Of a stretch of DNA of 6,931 bases, positions 1 to 6,931 are shown piece by piece. Under the pieces are notes generated by a model that saw only the letters and a list, made by a program, of their open reading frames with translations, was not told the DNA's origin and did no database searches. This DNA comes from an uncultured Ruminococcus sp. (GTDB lineage Bacteria; Bacillota; Clostridia; Oscillospirales; CAG-272), in assembly GCA_902797495.1 (NCBI GenBank), contig CADBTH010000085.1, forward strand, positions 1 through 6,931. The letters run 5' to 3'. The translations under genes were made by a program, and so were the position numbers. Positions within the stretch are counted from its first letter, which is position 1, and every line of letters starts with the position of its first letter.

Positions 1-1
1 A

Positions 2-973
2 GTTCCGACTAATCCGCTCTCAAAAGAGGAGTGGATGGACTCCTTTGGAAAGGTTTATAAGACTTTGATCGAGGACGGCGCGATGGCGGTCATGCCCGGT
101 CACATCTCCCTGCCCGCCTTCGACGACCTCGACGAATACATGGATATGTACCCTCCGGCGACGATCTCGAAGAAGATACTGACGGGACTTCTGCGCGAAG
201 AGCTCGGATTCGAGGGGATCATCGTTTCGGACGCCGTGAACATGGGCGGCTACTGCGGCTACGTGAACTGGTACCGCGCGAATGCGCTCTTCCTTGAGGC
301 GGGCGGCGACTGTCTGCTCTTCCAGCACTACGAGGACGAGTACGTAGCCGAGATGAAGCGGCAGATAGAAGAGGGTCATCTCTCTATGGAGACTCTGAAA
401 AACCGCGCTTACAGGAATCTCTGCTTCTCGCGCGAGTATTTTGAGACCTACACGCCCGACGTCGAGTTCGACCGCGAGGCGGCTGAGGAGTGCTCGAAGT
501 ACGTTGCGAAGACGGCGGTCGAGCTCTACCGCGACAGGTCGAAGACCCTTCCGATAAAGCTTGACAAGGATTCGAAAGTCCTGCACGTTATCATTACGGA
601 GATCGATTATCCGCTCGACGCGGCGAAGGATCTGACCGAGCGCCTGAAAGCTATCTGCGGACAGGTGGACGTTATCGAAGATCCGCGTCCGTGGATCACA
701 AAGGACGCCGTGAAGTTCGGCGGATACGACTACGTTTTCGTGACCGCGGGAGTTTTCCCGTCCTACGGGCTGAACTCCGTGAAACTCGTGGGAGAGGTCG
801 CGCGCAACATGATGGAGGGCTGGACGCGCTACGGTGTGCCGTGCATCTTCGTGTGCAACGGAGACCCGTACTTCGGAGAACAGTTCAAGGGACTCTGCGA
901 CACCGTCATCAACACCTACGGCTACAACAAGTACACGAACGAGAGGGTGCTTGAGATAGTGCTCGGTGAGTAA
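2..973 (+). CDS. Family 3 glycoside hydrolase (beta-N-acetylhexosaminidase/beta-glucosidase type), C-terminal part, 5' end outside window
   Basis: The frame is open from base 2 with no start needed: residues before the first Met (ending KEEW) continue the family pattern, so Met at 35 is internal. The visible 323 residues start late in the GH3 TIM barrel. The GIIVSDAVNMGG stretch is the GH3 nucleophile motif, its Asp being residue 77 (bases 230-232). LREELGFEG just before it is typical of the family. The remainder (about residues 135-323) is a compact alpha/beta domain matching the GH3 C-terminal domain, and the protein ends directly after it, without a fibronectin-like third domain. The upstream KHFPGHG-type loop, which carries the His-Asp acid/base dyad in NagZ enzymes, is off the window, so NagZ cannot be told from other GH3 activities. 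The enzyme would hydrolyse beta-linked terminal sugars. No signal peptide can be judged. The gene ends just before a palindrome and a terminator. Confidence 0.9.
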   Translation, partial: VPTNPLSKEEWMDSFGKVYKTLIEDGAMAVMPGHISLPAFDDLDEYMDMYPPATISKKILTGLLREELGFEGIIVSDAVNMGGYCGYVNWYRANALFLEAGGDCLLFQHYEDEYVAEMKRQIEEGHLSMETLKNRAYRNLCFSREYFETYTPDVEFDREAAEECSKYVAKTAVELYRDRSKTLPIKLDKDSKVLHVIITEIDYPLDAAKDLTERLKAICGQVDVIEDPRPWITKDAVKFGGYDYVFVTAGVFPSYGLNSVKLVGEVARNMMEGWTRYGVPCIFVCNGDPYFGEQFKGLCDTVINTYGYNKYTNERVLEIVLGE

Positions 974-1923
974 GCTTTTTGGGGCTCCGCCCCAAGCCCC
1001 GCCCGCCCCTTTTGAAAAAGGCGCGGGAGCGGGAAAACTTTATAAGAAAAAGCAGCCGGAAGGCTGCTTTTTGGGTTATTTTTTCTTTTTATTTTTTTAT
1101 CATCCTTCAATGCGCCGGGCGTCCAGAATTGAGCTCTTAAAAAGAGTGTGCAAAACCGGGCGGAATATCGTTCCGGGTGTCTCCCGACAAGGATCCCGAA
1201 TATAGAAAATGTACCACCTAATATACTAAAGGCCAGTAAAACGATGCAGGCTCCGATCTGATCTCTTTGGGCGAGCATCCGGTAAACGGATAGTCCGGCT
1301 AAGATTATAAAAAACGCAAATACAAGAGAATACATTATAAAGAAAAACCACGGGTTAGCCATATTTCCGTTCATAGGGTCGCGGTTGCGTTTGCGGTAGG
1401 GAATGCCTCTATTGTTCCGAAGCATATACAACTTGTCGGCAAACGTGACAAATTTATCTCCGCCGAGAGCGAGCGCGTCTATCTTTACTTTCTTTTTCCC
1501 GCAGTATAGTATTCTATCGGTTCCGTAATTGACAATAATTGCGGTGATCCCGGTGATCTCATCATAAGAATAGACGCGTTTTCTACCGAAAATGTTGCGG
1601 ACTTCAAATTCGGTATCGGTGTATTCAATCGTTTGGTTGATGTAGGCGAGCATAAGAAAAATACATACGATAATACACGCTTCGAATACATACCACACTG
1701 CGCCGTCGGACGACAGTTCATTCGGTCTGAACACAGTGATGGGAACACTGAAGATCCCGGCGATAACAGCTCCTGTCCAGAACAATACGGAGCTTAGCGA
1801 AACAGTACGAATATTCCTGTCAGGATCTTTTCTTTTGCTTCGGACAGAAAGCCCTTTTATGAAAAGAAAAACAAGGATTGCATCCTGGACGAGTGCGATG
1901 ATGGAAAATATATGACGGGTCAT
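922..1923 (-). CDS. PH-like-domain membrane protein of unknown function; C-terminus probably extended by a frameshift
   Basis: The product is predicted as 333 residues. Five hydrophobic helices lie near residues 5-24, 43-65, 77-94, 191-214 and 223-246. Between the third and fourth is a polar, beta-rich stretch (about 98-170, including EYTDTEFEVRNIFGRKRVYS and a later GKKKVKIDAL) that reads like the short PH-like (bPH/YdbT-type) domain of small clostridial membrane proteins, possibly the DUF6560 group; that name is from memory. No enzyme motif is visible. The start at 1923 follows GGAGGT (1936-1941), 12 bases upstream. After residue 277 the frame translates a low-complexity Lys/Asn run, both strands of the terminator hairpin, the palindromic element and 52 bases antisense to the GH3 gene, which is not credible protein. 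One A less in the A7 tract (complement of 1092-1098) gives a TAA at about 1089-1091 and a 277-residue product. The gene is clearly AT-richer than its neighbours and stands alone between two terminators. Real gene: likely; reported C-terminus: doubtful. Confidence 0.72.
   Translation of the reverse strand: MTRHIFSIIALVQDAILVFLFIKGLSVRSKRKDPDRNIRTVSLSSVLFWTGAVIAGIFSVPITVFRPNELSSDGAVWYVFEACIIVCIFLMLAYINQTIEYTDTEFEVRNIFGRKRVYSYDEITGITAIIVNYGTDRILYCGKKKVKIDALALGGDKFVTFADKLYMLRNNRGIPYRKRNRDPMNGNMANPWFFFIMYSLVFAFFIILAGLSVYRMLAQRDQIGACIVLLAFSILGGTFSIFGILVGRHPERYSARFCTLFLRAQFWTPGALKDDKKIKRKNNPKSSLPAAFSYKVFPLPRLFQKGRAGLGAEPQKAYSPSTISSTLSFVYLL
972..1040. repeat. GC-rich palindromic intergenic element
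   Basis: The element holds nested inverted repeats. GGGGC (981-985) pairs with GCCCC (989-993) around a TCC loop. A long imperfect stem pairs about 996-1013 with 1016-1033, with isolated mismatches at 1007/1022, 1001/1028, 999/1030 and 996/1033. An outer arm 972-979 pairs with 1034-1040, with one bulged base. It starts inside the GH3 stop codon and ends 6 bases before the terminator. The compact hairpin-in-hairpin form resembles dispersed intergenic repeats (REP-like) of bacterial genomes, but only one copy lies here. It could also stabilise the 3' end of the GH3 transcript. The structure is seen directly; the repeat nature is inferred. Confidence 0.5.
1047..1074. terminator. Bidirectional rho-independent terminator between convergent genes
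   Basis: Five A, a perfect 6-bp stem GCAGCC/GGCTGC with a GGAA loop, then five T followed by GG. The flanking A and T runs extend the pairing to 11 bp and provide a U tract on either strand. It would end GH3 transcription on the plus strand and the convergent membrane-protein gene on the minus strand. The same 28 bases recur at 1991-2018. Confidence 0.92.
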
Positions 1924-1935
1924 ATTTGATATGAT

Positions 1936-1941
1936 ACCTCC
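1936..1941 (-). promoter_or_regulatory. Ribosome binding site of the PH-like membrane protein gene
   Basis: On the minus strand this reads GGAGGT, 12 bases before the ATG at 1923. The spacing is rather long, but no closer in-frame ATG, GTG or TTG exists, so it supports the chosen start. I could not identify a convincing promoter in the roughly 50 bases between it and the upstream terminator. Confidence 0.6.
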
Positions 1942-1990
1942 GTTTGCTGAATCAAGTAACGCAAAACGGTCATACTATTCGCGTTTTTAC

Positions 1991-2018
1991 AAAAAGCAGC
2001 CGGAAGGCTGCTTTTTGG
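1991..2018. terminator. Rho-independent terminator of the dxs-to-oxidoreductase operon
   Basis: A perfect GCAGCC/GGCTGC stem with a 4-base loop (TTCC on the minus strand), flanked by A5 and T5, lies 3 bases beyond the stop codon of the minus-strand oxidoreductase gene. It ends the long minus-strand operon and insulates the next gene at 1923. All 28 bases match the terminator at 1047-1074. Confidence 0.92.
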
Positions 2019-2021
2019 TTT

Positions 2022-3308
2022 TTATGAAAGGTTTTTAATAAAGTCTGCGGTGTTGACGAGTTTGCCGCCGTTCTTGCGGGATTCTTCCGCGGCGAGCGCC
2101 ATTACGTGGCTTTCGAGAGTTTCGTCGATATCGGTCATCGAGGAAGATGAGTCCTCCGTGCCGTCGATCAAGGAGAGCAGGTCGCGTATGATGCCGTAGT
2201 CTCCGCCGCCGTGGCCGTACCCTGCGCTCGCGCTCGAGACGTTCTCGATGGTCTCGCTCTTGCCTCTGAAGACGTTGACGGTGATCTTATCGGTGCCGGT
2301 GTCTGCGATGATCTCGCCTTTTGTGCCCATGATATAAGTTCCGCGGCCCCAAGAAGTGCCGGACGTGAACGCGCACATGGTGAACGAGAGAGTCGCGCCT
2401 CCCTCGAAGAGGAGGTTGACGACCTGGTGGTCTACGACGTCGTTGTCGCAGTGGTAGACGCATCTGCCGTACGGGCCGTGCCTCAGGTTCTCCTCGAGCG
2501 CGTCGAGAGAGGGCACCTGGGAGACGACGTCGATCGGCCAGCCGAAGTTGCCGCCTCTTGCGGGTTCAAGATAACAGCTCTCGACGCTGTAGGGACAGCT
2601 CGTATACGCGGGGCACTCTTCGGTGCATCTCTCCGGCGCGCCTTCGGGCGCGTTTTCCGGCGTGAAGTGCGTGAGCGAGCCGAAAGAGGAGACTGCCTCG
2701 CATCTCTTTCCGACGAGCCAGTGGAAGATGTCCATATCGTGACAGCATTTCTGAAGGATCATCGGAGACGACTTTCCGCAGTTCGACCAGTTTCCTCTTA
2801 CGAAGGAGTGTGCCTGGTGCCAGAAGACGACCTTTTCGTCCGCTTTTATGGAAACTATATCTCCGATATCGCCCGAGTCGACGAGTTCCTTGAGGCGTCT
2901 GTAGAACGCGGTGTATCTGAGAACGTGGCATACGATGACGCGGCGATCGCGCTCCGCCGCCTTTTTCGCGATCTCGAAGCACTCGGAAAGAACGGGCGAC
3001 ACCGGCTTCTCGAGGAGCACATGGTATCCCGCGTCGAGCGCCGCCATGGCTTGCGCGTAGTGCCGTCTGTCCGGAGTCGCTATGATGACGACGTCGGCGA
3101 GGCGCCCTTTTTCAAGCATCTCTTCCGCCGAGGAGAAGCGCATTTCGGGAGACACGGAGTAGTTGTCTCCGAAGCGTTCGACGCGGTCGGGAAGAATGTC
3201 CGCGCAGGCGACGATCTTCGCTCTGTCTTCAAAAGTCTTCAGGACTGAGGAGTATGCGTTTCCTCTCGAGCCGAGTCCCGCTACTGCTATTGTGATGATC
3301 TTGCTCAT
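2022..3308 (-). CDS. Gfo/Idh/MocA family NAD(P)-dependent oxidoreductase
   Basis: This 428-residue cytoplasmic enzyme probably oxidises or reduces a sugar, inositol or sugar derivative; the substrate cannot be read from sequence. The N-terminal Rossmann fold shows the dinucleotide loop GLGSRG (residues 11-16), an acidic residue after strand two (CADILPDR, about 35-42), ATPDRRHYAQ (78-87) and the family EKP motif (100-102), whose Lys is the usual catalytic residue. The C-terminal half contains Lys187 and a CCHDMDIFHWLVG segment (188-200) with the His/Asp typical of the substrate pocket. An insertion has four cysteines, C228, C232, C238 and C244 (CxxxCx5Cx5C), suggesting bound metal or a structural knuckle. 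ATG at 3308 is preceded by AAAGGA with 7-base spacing. It is the last gene of the operon, 33 bases after tadA, and ends 3 bases before the terminator. A role with the nearby GH3 enzyme is possible but they are not cotranscribed. Confidence 0.9.
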   Translation of the reverse strand: MSKIITIAVAGLGSRGNAYSSVLKTFEDRAKIVACADILPDRVERFGDNYSVSPEMRFSSAEEMLEKGRLADVVIIATPDRRHYAQAMAALDAGYHVLLEKPVSPVLSECFEIAKKAAERDRRVIVCHVLRYTAFYRRLKELVDSGDIGDIVSIKADEKVVFWHQAHSFVRGNWSNCGKSSPMILQKCCHDMDIFHWLVGKRCEAVSSFGSLTHFTPENAPEGAPERCTEECPAYTSCPYSVESCYLEPARGGNFGWPIDVVSQVPSLDALEENLRHGPYGRCVYHCDNDVVDHQVVNLLFEGGATLSFTMCAFTSGTSWGRGTYIMGTKGEIIADTGTDKITVNVFRGKSETIENVSSASAGYGHGGGDYGIIRDLLSLIDGTEDSSSSMTDIDETLESHVMALAAEESRKNGGKLVNTADFIKNLS

Positions 3309-3315
3309 GGGGGTA

Positions 3316-3321
3316 TCCTTT
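3316..3321 (-). promoter_or_regulatory. Ribosome binding site of the Gfo/Idh/MocA gene
   Basis: AAAGGA on the minus strand, 7 bases upstream of the ATG at 3308. It fixes that start and lies within the 33-base gap after tadA, which shows no promoter or terminator. Confidence 0.7.
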
Positions 3322-3341
3322 CTTATTTGAAGCCTTTGACC

Positions 3342-3878
<537 letters not shown>

Positions 3879-3879
3879 A

Positions 3880-4935
3880 TCAAAGATCGAGCTTCAGGTC
3901 TCCGTCCTTGATCATACCGATCTTTCGGAAGAGCTTGCTGAAGAGGATCGCAAGGAGAGCGGGCAGAACGAGGCATATCACAACGATGCCGATATAATAG
4001 AGGGTGTTCTTGTCGCCTTCCGAGGTGAGCACTCCGAGAGGGCCGACGAGTCCGCACGTTCCCATGCCTGCGGCGACTCCCTCACAGCGAAGCTTGAAGA
4101 CCGTCGTCGCGAGCGGGCCGGTTATGACCGATATCAGTATCGGCGGAATCCAGAGAAGCGGCTTCTTTATGAGGTTGCCCATCTGGAGCATTGACGTTCC
4201 GATGCCCTGCGCGACCAGTCCCCCGGCCTTATTTTCCTTATAGCTGAGGAACGCAAATCCCACCATGTGAGCGCAGCATCCCGCGACCGCCGCGCCTCCG
4301 GCAAGGCCGGAGATCGAGATCATGGCGCATATCGCCGCCGACGAGATCGGGAGCGTCAGGATAACGCCGATCAGCGCGGAGATTATGATGCCCATTACGA
4401 TCGGGTGGAGCTCCGTCGTGTAGTTTATGAAGTTGCCGAGGTAGTACATCGCCCACGCGATGTAGGGGCAGACGAGCTTTGCAATGAGAACTCCCGAAAC
4501 GATCGTGACCGTGGGAGTGACGAGAATGTCGACTTTGGTCTCTTTTGAGACGAGTTTTCCGAGCTCGACCGCGATCAACACGGCGATGAACGCGCCGGCG
4601 GGGCCTGCCGTCAGAGTTTTTTCAACTCCGTCGACGACGAACGTGCCGCCGAGTCCGTAGCCTGCGGCTCCGACAGCCGCCGCGGAAAAGAGGACGAGCC
4701 CCGGAGCTTCGAGCGCGTGAGCTATCGCGACGCCGATGGCGCATCCCGCCGCGGACGACGCCCACGTGCCGACCTGAGAAAGAAAGGAATCGCCGAAGGT
4801 GAGATATTTTCCGAGTGTCGAGAAGATCGTTCCTATCAGGAGAGAGGCGAAAAGACCCATCGCCATGGCGCTCATTGCTTTTACGAAGTAAACCTTAGGG
4901 GACAGAGTTACGTTTTTCTTTTTGAGAAAGCCCAT
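3880..4935 (-). CDS. PfoR-like membrane protein / PTS transporter subunit IIC family
   Basis: A polytopic inner-membrane protein of 351 residues with roughly eight to ten hydrophobic segments, many Gly/Ala-rich, and short basic loops. The sequence matches the PTS EIIC_2 / PfoR group: an N-terminal GFLKKKNVTLSPKVYFVKAM stretch, Gly-rich helices such as SISGLAGGAAVAGC, and a late GTCGLVGPLGVL loop. C. perfringens PfoR was first called a toxin regulator but is now classed with PTS IIC-type permeases; the substrate is unknown. No IIA, IIB or HPr partner is encoded here. The open frame reaches a TTG at 4954-4956 overlapping the ispE stop. I prefer the ATG at 4933-4935, because the family begins close to FLKKKNV and nothing like a ribosome binding site precedes the TTG. 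A weak GGTG stands 5 bases before the ATG. The stop is one base from the tadA start. Confidence 0.82.
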   Translation of the reverse strand: MGFLKKKNVTLSPKVYFVKAMSAMAMGLFASLLIGTIFSTLGKYLTFGDSFLSQVGTWASSAAGCAIGVAIAHALEAPGLVLFSAAAVGAAGYGLGGTFVVDGVEKTLTAGPAGAFIAVLIAVELGKLVSKETKVDILVTPTVTIVSGVLIAKLVCPYIAWAMYYLGNFINYTTELHPIVMGIIISALIGVILTLPISSAAICAMISISGLAGGAAVAGCCAHMVGFAFLSYKENKAGGLVAQGIGTSMLQMGNLIKKPLLWIPPILISVITGPLATTVFKLRCEGVAAGMGTCGLVGPLGVLTSEGDKNTLYYIGIVVICLVLPALLAILFSKLFRKIGMIKDGDLKLDL

Positions 4936-4952
4936 ACTATCACCAACCCTTA

Positions 4953-5816
4953 TCAAAAGTTGAAAACTTTATAACCTTCACCATTCATTTTATCCGTCAG
5001 AGCGGCTGCCAGCTCGTTCGTTTCGGTCAGCGCGACGACGGCGGGGCCGGCTCCGCTCATAAGGACGAACGGCGCGCCGAGCTCTGCGAGGCGCCGCCTC
5101 GCGTCGTCGGGGTATCCGCACGCCTCTCCGAAGACGTTGTATGCCTCGCGGCACATCGCGTCGAACGCTCCCGCCTCGAGCGCCTTAGCCATTCTGACGG
5201 CGCTGCGGTCTCTGACGAGAGAACACATTGCGCGGTCGACCGCGCGGTAAGCGTCGCCCGTCGATCTTTTTTCGGCGCGTTCGGAGGTTATGACTCCGTG
5301 GAACTTTACGGCGTTCTTTATCGGCGTTATCTCTTCTCCGACTCCGCGGCAAAGCGCGGTGCCGCCGACGACGCAGAAAGGAACGTCTGCGCCGAGGCAT
5401 AGCGCGATCTTACATAGCTCCTCCGTCGAAAAGGGCGACGAGAAGAGTCTGTTCAGCGCGCGAAGAGCCGCCGCGGCGTCGGAGCTTCCTCCTCCGAGGC
5501 CGGCTCTCGACGGTATGTTTTTTTCTATCGCGATATCGGATCCGTATCCTTCGATACCCGACGCTTCGAAAAACAGCTTTGCCGCTCTGTACGCGAGGTT
5601 GTCGCTCTCGTCAAGAGAGACGAGGTCGCCGGACAACTCGTCGTCGGACGTCATCCTCACGCGAACGCCGCCGCCGGTCTTGCAAACCGAAACCGTGTCG
5701 CAGAGAGGAAGAGTCGTCATGACGCTCTCGATCCCGTGATAGCCGTCGGCGCGAAGACCGACGACGTCGAGGTACAGGTTCGCTTTACAAGGAGCGCACT
5801 CCCGTATCATATCCAT
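4953..5816 (-). CDS. ispE: 4-diphosphocytidyl-2-C-methyl-D-erythritol kinase
   Basis: This cytoplasmic GHMP kinase phosphorylates the 2-hydroxyl of CDP-methylerythritol with ATP, the fourth step of the MEP isoprenoid pathway. At 287 residues it has the usual length. The N-terminal APCKANLYLDVVGLRADGYH segment (8-27) is the IspE signature with catalytic Lys11 (family form APAKINL; here Cys and Ala replace two less critical positions). PSRAGLGGGSSDAA (102-115) is the GHMP ATP-binding loop. LGADVPF (141-147) supplies the catalytic Asp144. LMSGAGPAV (252-260) is the third GHMP motif. All key residues are present, so it should be active. The ATG at 5816 follows the dxs stop by one base and has GGAGGG 5 bases upstream, lying inside the dxs 3' end, so translation is probably coupled. 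A second ATG two codons later is less well spaced. Adjacency to dxs supports the assignment. Confidence 0.96.
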   Translation of the reverse strand: MDMIRECAPCKANLYLDVVGLRADGYHGIESVMTTLPLCDTVSVCKTGGGVRVRMTSDDELSGDLVSLDESDNLAYRAAKLFFEASGIEGYGSDIAIEKNIPSRAGLGGGSSDAAAALRALNRLFSSPFSTEELCKIALCLGADVPFCVVGGTALCRGVGEEITPIKNAVKFHGVITSERAEKRSTGDAYRAVDRAMCSLVRDRSAVRMAKALEAGAFDAMCREAYNVFGEACGYPDDARRRLAELGAPFVLMSGAGPAVVALTETNELAAALTDKMNGEGYKVFNF

Positions 5817-5817
5817 C

Positions 5818-6931
5818 TTATCCCTCCGCGCATTCTGCCAGTTCGGACGATATCTTGTCTTCCGTGAATCCGAATTCGTCCATAAGATCTCCGAGCGATC
5901 CGTGATGAACGAATCCTTCGACGGCGTGTACCGTTACCTTCGCGCCGATCGAGCGCTGTGCGAGCGCGGACGAGAATTTTTCGCCGACGCCTCCGCTCTT
6001 TATCCCTTCTTCAACGAAGAGAACGGACTTTATGCCGTCCAGCTCGTCTGTGAAAATACTCTCATCGAGCGGGAAAACTCTTTTGAGTCTTATTACTTTT
6101 ATTCCGATACCTTTTTCGGCAGAAACTCTCTTTGCCGCATTGAAGACCGCCGCCGAGATCCTTCCGTACGTTACCGCGGCGAGAGACGGCGCCGCATCTC
6201 CGACGACGGCGACCGAATACGCGCCGAGATCGCAAAACGCGCCTCTGTCGTATTCCGGCTCCGAGCCCTTCGGATATCTTATTATATCGAGCGATCCGTT
6301 TCCGACCGATCTTTCAAGAGCCTCTTCAAGCTCGCCGAAGGAGTCGGGGGAATAGATCGAGACTCCGGGGATCGAGGAAAATTCCGCGACGTCGAAAATA
6401 CCCTGATGTGTGACGCCGTCGCCCTCGACGATGCCCGCGCGGTCGATGCAGATCGTCGCCGGCAGGCGCTGGACTGCGAGATCGTGAAAGACCTGGTCGA
6501 ACGTCCTCTGCGCGAAAGTGGAGTAGAGCGCCGTCACGGGGTGAAGTCCGCCCTTCGCGAGCCCCGCCGAGAAAGTCACGGCGTGCTCTTCGGCGATGCC
6601 GACGTCAAAGAATCTGTCAGGGAAAGCCGCATTGAAAGGCGAAAGCCCCGTGCCGTCTTCCATAGCGGCGGTCACGGCGCATATTTTGCCGTCCTCCTTT
6701 GCCATGCGGCAAAGAGTCTCTCCGAAAACGGAGGAGAACGTTCTGCCCGGCGTCTTCGGCGGCGCGCCGTCCTCTTTTGAAAACGGGCCGACGGAGTGAT
6801 ATTTCTCCGGGTCAGCCTCCGCGGGAGCGAATCCGAGCCCTTTTTTCGTATGGATGTGGACGATTGTGCAGGTGTCCTTCGTCTTCGCTTCGAGAAGGAC
6901 GTTTAGCATCTTGCCCACGTCGTTTCCGTCG
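5818..6931 (-). CDS. dxs: 1-deoxy-D-xylulose-5-phosphate synthase, C-terminal part, 5' end outside window
   Basis: DXS condenses pyruvate and glyceraldehyde 3-phosphate with thiamine diphosphate, the entry step of the MEP pathway. The frame is open to the right edge: the GTG at 6916-6918 is the Val of a conserved DGNDV stretch, not a start. About 370 of the usual roughly 620 residues are visible. These include the end of the first domain (HTKKGLGFAPAE, then KYHSVGPF), the transketolase-like pyrimidine domain with FFDVGIAEEHAVTF, whose first Glu (bases 6589-6591) is the cofactor-activating Glu, and YSTFAQRTFDQVFHD. IDRAGIVEGDGVTHQG follows; its Arg, Asp and His correspond by spacing to E. coli Arg420, Asp427 and His431. 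IRYPKG and the C-terminal transketolase domain complete it. In the THQG motif the residue before Thr is Val, where Pro, Ala or Gln is more usual. It is the first visible gene of the operon; any promoter is off the window. Confidence 0.96.
   Translation of the reverse strand, partial: DGNDVGKMLNVLLEAKTKDTCTIVHIHTKKGLGFAPAEADPEKYHSVGPFSKEDGAPPKTPGRTFSSVFGETLCRMAKEDGKICAVTAAMEDGTGLSPFNAAFPDRFFDVGIAEEHAVTFSAGLAKGGLHPVTALYSTFAQRTFDQVFHDLAVQRLPATICIDRAGIVEGDGVTHQGIFDVAEFSSIPGVSIYSPDSFGELEEALERSVGNGSLDIIRYPKGSEPEYDRGAFCDLGAYSVAVVGDAAPSLAAVTYGRISAAVFNAAKRVSAEKGIGIKVIRLKRVFPLDESIFTDELDGIKSVLFVEEGIKSGGVGEKFSSALAQRSIGAKVTVHAVEGFVHHGSLGDLMDEFGFTEDKISSELAECAEG
5822..5827 (-). promoter_or_regulatory. Ribosome binding site of ispE inside the dxs 3' end
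   Basis: GGAGGG on the minus strand, 5 bases before the ispE ATG at 5816, embedded in the last sense codons of dxs. It decides between the two nearby ATG codons in favour of the first. Confidence 0.8.

Noticed and set aside
966..1205. 79-codon open frame on the plus strand after the GH3 gene
   Set aside because: It translates the palindrome and the terminator hairpin and ends inside the convergent gene; no ribosome binding site.
1942..1990. Promoter for the PH-like membrane protein gene
   Set aside because: A TAGTAT box is visible on the minus strand, but no -35 element at proper spacing stands out, so the call would be guesswork.
2211..3248. 345-codon open frame on the plus strand opposite the Gfo/Idh/MocA gene
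   Set aside because: It mirrors GC-rich codons of the real gene; composition is Arg/Asp/Val-heavy, with no motif and no ribosome binding site, while the opposite strand has full family motifs.
4936..4956. TTG start for the PTS IIC protein overlapping the ispE stop
   Set aside because: No ribosome binding site precedes it, and the added seven residues are not part of the family pattern; the ATG at 4935 is preferred, though coupling at the overlap cannot be excluded.
5902..6780. 292-codon open frame on the plus strand opposite dxs
   Set aside because: Arg/Asp/Ser-rich shadow frame with no recognisable domain; dxs on the other strand has every catalytic motif.
6916..6918. GTG as the dxs start codon
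   Set aside because: It encodes the Val of a conserved internal DGNDV stretch, and the frame stays open to the window edge; about 250 N-terminal residues of the family would otherwise be missing.

Overview
The window reads as chromosomal DNA from a fairly GC-rich, low-profile member of the Bacillota (Clostridia, probably an Oscillospirales-like gut anaerobe). This is an inference from the protein sequences (clostridial-looking DXS, IspE and PfoR-like PTS IIC), the AGGAGG-type ribosome binding sites, the very tight gene packing and the rho-independent terminators. No marker that fixes the taxonomy, such as rRNA, is present.

Layout. A plus-strand gene cut by the left edge (2-973) encodes the C-terminal part of a family 3 glycoside hydrolase. 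It is followed by a GC-rich palindromic element (about 972-1040) and a perfect bidirectional hairpin terminator (1047-1074). Converging on it from the minus strand is an AT-richer, stand-alone gene (922-1923) for a five-helix membrane protein with a PH-like middle domain. Its reading frame runs through the terminator and into the GH3 gene, apparently because of one extra A in a seven-A tract. A second terminator, identical over 28 bases to the first, lies at 1991-2018 and closes the next transcription unit.

From about 2022 to the right edge, everything is on the minus strand and looks like one operon, in transcription order: dxs (cut by the right edge), ispE, a PfoR/PTS-IIC-like membrane protein, tadA, and a Gfo/Idh/MocA oxidoreductase. 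Spacings are 1 base (dxs/ispE), 17 bases or a short overlap (ispE/PTS IIC, depending on start), 1 base (PTS IIC/tadA) and 33 bases (tadA/oxidoreductase). Dxs and IspE are the first and fourth enzymes of the MEP isoprenoid pathway. TadA modifies tRNA-Arg. The membrane protein and the oxidoreductase have no defined substrate, so the operon looks like housekeeping genes with two metabolic passengers rather than one pathway.

No RNA gene, CRISPR array, insertion sequence or recognisable defence or secretion system was seen. The least ordinary part is 970-2020: an AT-rich single gene bounded by two identical terminators, with a disrupted 3' end beside a repeat-like palindrome. No stretch above 300 bases lacks a gene.
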